Shown here piece after piece: positions 45,832 through 47,283 of a DNA stretch of 47,283 bases. The DNA lies in contig NZ_BCUS01000042.1 of assembly GCF_001591345.1 (NCBI RefSeq), positions 1 through 47,283 on the forward strand. The letters are read 5' to 3'. Source of the stretch: Variovorax boronicumulans NBRC 103145 (lineage in GTDB: Bacteria; Pseudomonadota; Gammaproteobacteria; Burkholderiales; Burkholderiaceae_C). The number at the start of each line of letters is the position of its first letter. The stretch's first letter is position 1. The notes under the pieces were generated by a model, which saw only the letters and a program-made list of their open reading frames with translations, was not told the DNA's origin and ran no database searches. The position numbers and the translations under genes were made by a program.

Positions 45832-46782
45832 TCAGCGCAGGAAGTAGTCGACCGGCACCAGCGGCGCCGGCGCCGGAGCGCCCACCGACTGGCACAGGTC
45901 GATCTCGAGCGTGCGGCACAGGGCCTCGAGCGGCAGGTCGTTCGACTCGGTGCCGAAGGGCTCCTCGATCTCGTCGCCGAGCGCGTCCAGGCCGAAGAAG
46001 GTGTAGGCCACGATCAGCACCACCACCGGCGTCATGAACCCGACCGAGTCCACCAGCCCGAAGGGCAGCAGATAACAGTACAGGTACGCCGTGCGGTGCA
46101 GCAGCAGCGTGTACGAAAAGGGAATGGGCGTGCTGAGGATGCGCTCGCACGACGCGGCCGCGGCGCTCAGCGCCGACAGCGTGCCGTCGACGCCCGCCGC
46201 CAGCGCCGGATCGATGCGCCGCGCACGCAGCGCTTCGCGCAGGTCGGCGCCCATGTGCATCAGCAGCGCATGCGGCCGGTTGGCGACCTGCGTCAGGCCC
46301 TGCCATTCCGCTTCGCACAGGAAGGGCCGGGTGTCGGCGGCGGCGTCGGTGCCGCGCAGCTGGTGGCGCAGCGCATGGGCGAAGGCCGCGGCGCGCAAGG
46401 TCATGCGCACGCGCAGGTCGTCCAGGCGGCGGACGGTGTCGGCGCCGGCGTTCACCGGCGCATCGCCGTCGATGAGGCTCTGGCACTGACGCGCCAGGTT
46501 GCGCGAACGCAGGATCACCTCGCCCCAGAGCTTGCGCGCCTCCCAGAAGCGGTCGTAGGCCGCGGTGTTGCGAAAGCCCAGGAAGATCGCCAGCGGCAGG
46601 CCGAGCAGCGCGAAGGGCACGGTGCCGAGCGGGATCTTGATCGAGCCGAAGCGCCCGTGCAGCACCGTGACGACGATGGCCACGATCACGTTGAGCGTCA
46701 GCGCCGCAGCGATGCGCGGCAGGACGGAGCCCCGCCAGGACAGAAACAGCTTGAGCCCGGACGGGCGTTTCCGGACGATCAT
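45832..46782 (-). CDS. Bestrophin-like chloride channel family protein
   Basis: The protein has 316 residues from the MIVRKRPSG start. Membrane segments are at about 20-45, 50-70 and 215-260. Family landmarks are FLGFRNTAAYDRFWEARKLWGEVI near the N-terminus (quoted in part), IPFSYTLLLHRTAYLYCYLLPFGL (quoted in part) and LDALGDEIEEPFGTESNDLPL (quoted in part), which is the conserved Ca-clasp-like acidic region. Bacterial bestrophins form pentameric anion or cation channels. It lies alone downstream of the edge gene and upstream of the CoA-transferase gene. Confidence 0.92.
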   Translation of the reverse strand: MIVRKRPSGLKLFLSWRGSVLPRIAAALTLNVIVAIVVTVLHGRFGSIKIPLGTVPFALLGLPLAIFLGFRNTAAYDRFWEARKLWGEVILRSRNLARQCQSLIDGDAPVNAGADTVRRLDDLRVRMTLRAAAFAHALRHQLRGTDAAADTRPFLCEAEWQGLTQVANRPHALLMHMGADLREALRARRIDPALAAGVDGTLSALSAAAASCERILSTPIPFSYTLLLHRTAYLYCYLLPFGLVDSVGFMTPVVVLIVAYTFFGLDALGDEIEEPFGTESNDLPLEALCRTLEIDLCQSVGAPAPAPLVPVDYFLR

Positions 46783-46915
46783 GAAAGCGGGGGGCAGGGG
46801 AGACAGGCAGGCATGGAGGCCGCGCACACCGCAAGGCCCGCGCGGGCGCTGATTGTCGCCGAGGCGTCAGCGCGAGGGCGGCGGGCCACCCCAAGACCGA
46901 CGAAGACGGTCGGGC

Positions 46916-47283
46916 TCAGCGCACGAGCCACAGCCCCACGCCCAGCAGGACGGCCTGCGCGGCCAGCGCGATGTAGAAGAGCTTGCGCGAGGGCGTCGCC
47001 ATCTCCTGCAGCACCTCGTGGATGCGGCGCGTGAGCAGGGCGCGCAGGGCCGGGTCTTCGCCCGTCGCCGGTGTCGTCGCACCGTGCGCGGCACGTTCCT
47101 GCTGCCACTCGGCCAGCATGTCGCTCAGGGGCAGGCGGCCCAGCACGAAGCCGACCACCGCGCGCACGGCCCGGCCTTCGCCGAGCACCGGTGCGAGCTG
47201 CTGGCACAGGGCGTCGGGCGACAGCCAGTCGGCCACGCGCTGCAGGCCGCCGTGGGTGCGCGGCATGGCTTCGATGCGGCCCG
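46916..47283 (-). CDS. Unrecognised protein with C-terminal membrane anchor (5' end outside window)
   Basis: The frame is open to the right edge, so the N-terminus is not visible; an internal ATG lies at 47266. About 120 residues are seen, mostly helical (RVADWLSPDALCQQLAPVLGEG, quoted in part). They end in one hydrophobic segment, KLFYIALAAQAVLLGVGLWLVR (quoted in part), at the very C-terminus. I do not recognise the family. Confidence 0.6.
   Translation of the reverse strand, partial: GRIEAMPRTHGGLQRVADWLSPDALCQQLAPVLGEGRAVRAVVGFVLGRLPLSDMLAEWQQERAAHGATTPATGEDPALRALLTRRIHEVLQEMATPSRKLFYIALAAQAVLLGVGLWLVR

Overview
The window is about 47 kb of GC-rich DNA (visibly mid to high 60s % GC over most of its length). 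Gene content and protein style fit a betaproteobacterium of the Burkholderiales, most likely Comamonadaceae (Variovorax/Acidovorax-like). This placement is inferred from the genes, not from a database search. No rRNA, tRNA, CRISPR array, prophage or transposase was seen.

Region 1 (1-10.9 kb) is mixed housekeeping and stress genes. It holds the end of a SPOR-domain envelope protein, an AhpD-family gene beside an ECF41-type sigma factor (with matching candidate promoters in front of both), a di-iron ferritin-like/desaturase-like protein, an exported glutathione peroxidase, a glutathione S-transferase, purB, a PepSY membrane protein followed by a FecA-like TonB receptor, yaeQ, and a pair of small Cys-rich DUF proteins.

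Region 2 (11-17 kb) starts with a TerC-family membrane protein preceded by a recognisable yybP-ykoY (Mn2+) riboswitch. It continues with an unknown membrane-anchored protein, a YvlD/holin-4-like protein, a BepA-like M48 protease, moaC, and a PglL-type O-oligosaccharyltransferase.

Region 3 (17-35.4 kb) is a type IV pilus and glycan island. A minor-pilin operon (pilE-fimT-pilV-pilW-pilX-pilY1, plus a TonB-like protein with a hexanucleotide repeat) is followed by two convergent groups of glycan genes. These are a Wzx-like flippase, two methyltransferases, three GT2 glycosyltransferases and a large GT-C-like membrane protein. The island ends at pilA, which has a near-consensus sigma-54 promoter. 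With the PglL-type enzyme at the other edge, the layout suggests a lipid-linked glycan that is flipped and then transferred to pilin or another pilus protein. No initiating phosphoglycosyltransferase or sugar-nucleotide genes are in the window.

Region 4 (35.4-43.1 kb, all minus strand) is a signalling block between sucCD and pilA. It contains sucC-sucD, a second TerC protein, a PP2C phosphatase, an FHA protein, a CHASE2 adenylate cyclase and, overlapping the cyclase by ATGA, an MBL-fold cyclic-nucleotide phosphodiesterase. Region 5 (43.2-47.3 kb) holds argC (type 2), an acetyl-CoA hydrolase/CoA-transferase gene split by an apparent single-base frameshift, a bestrophin-like channel and the end of an unrecognised membrane-anchored protein.
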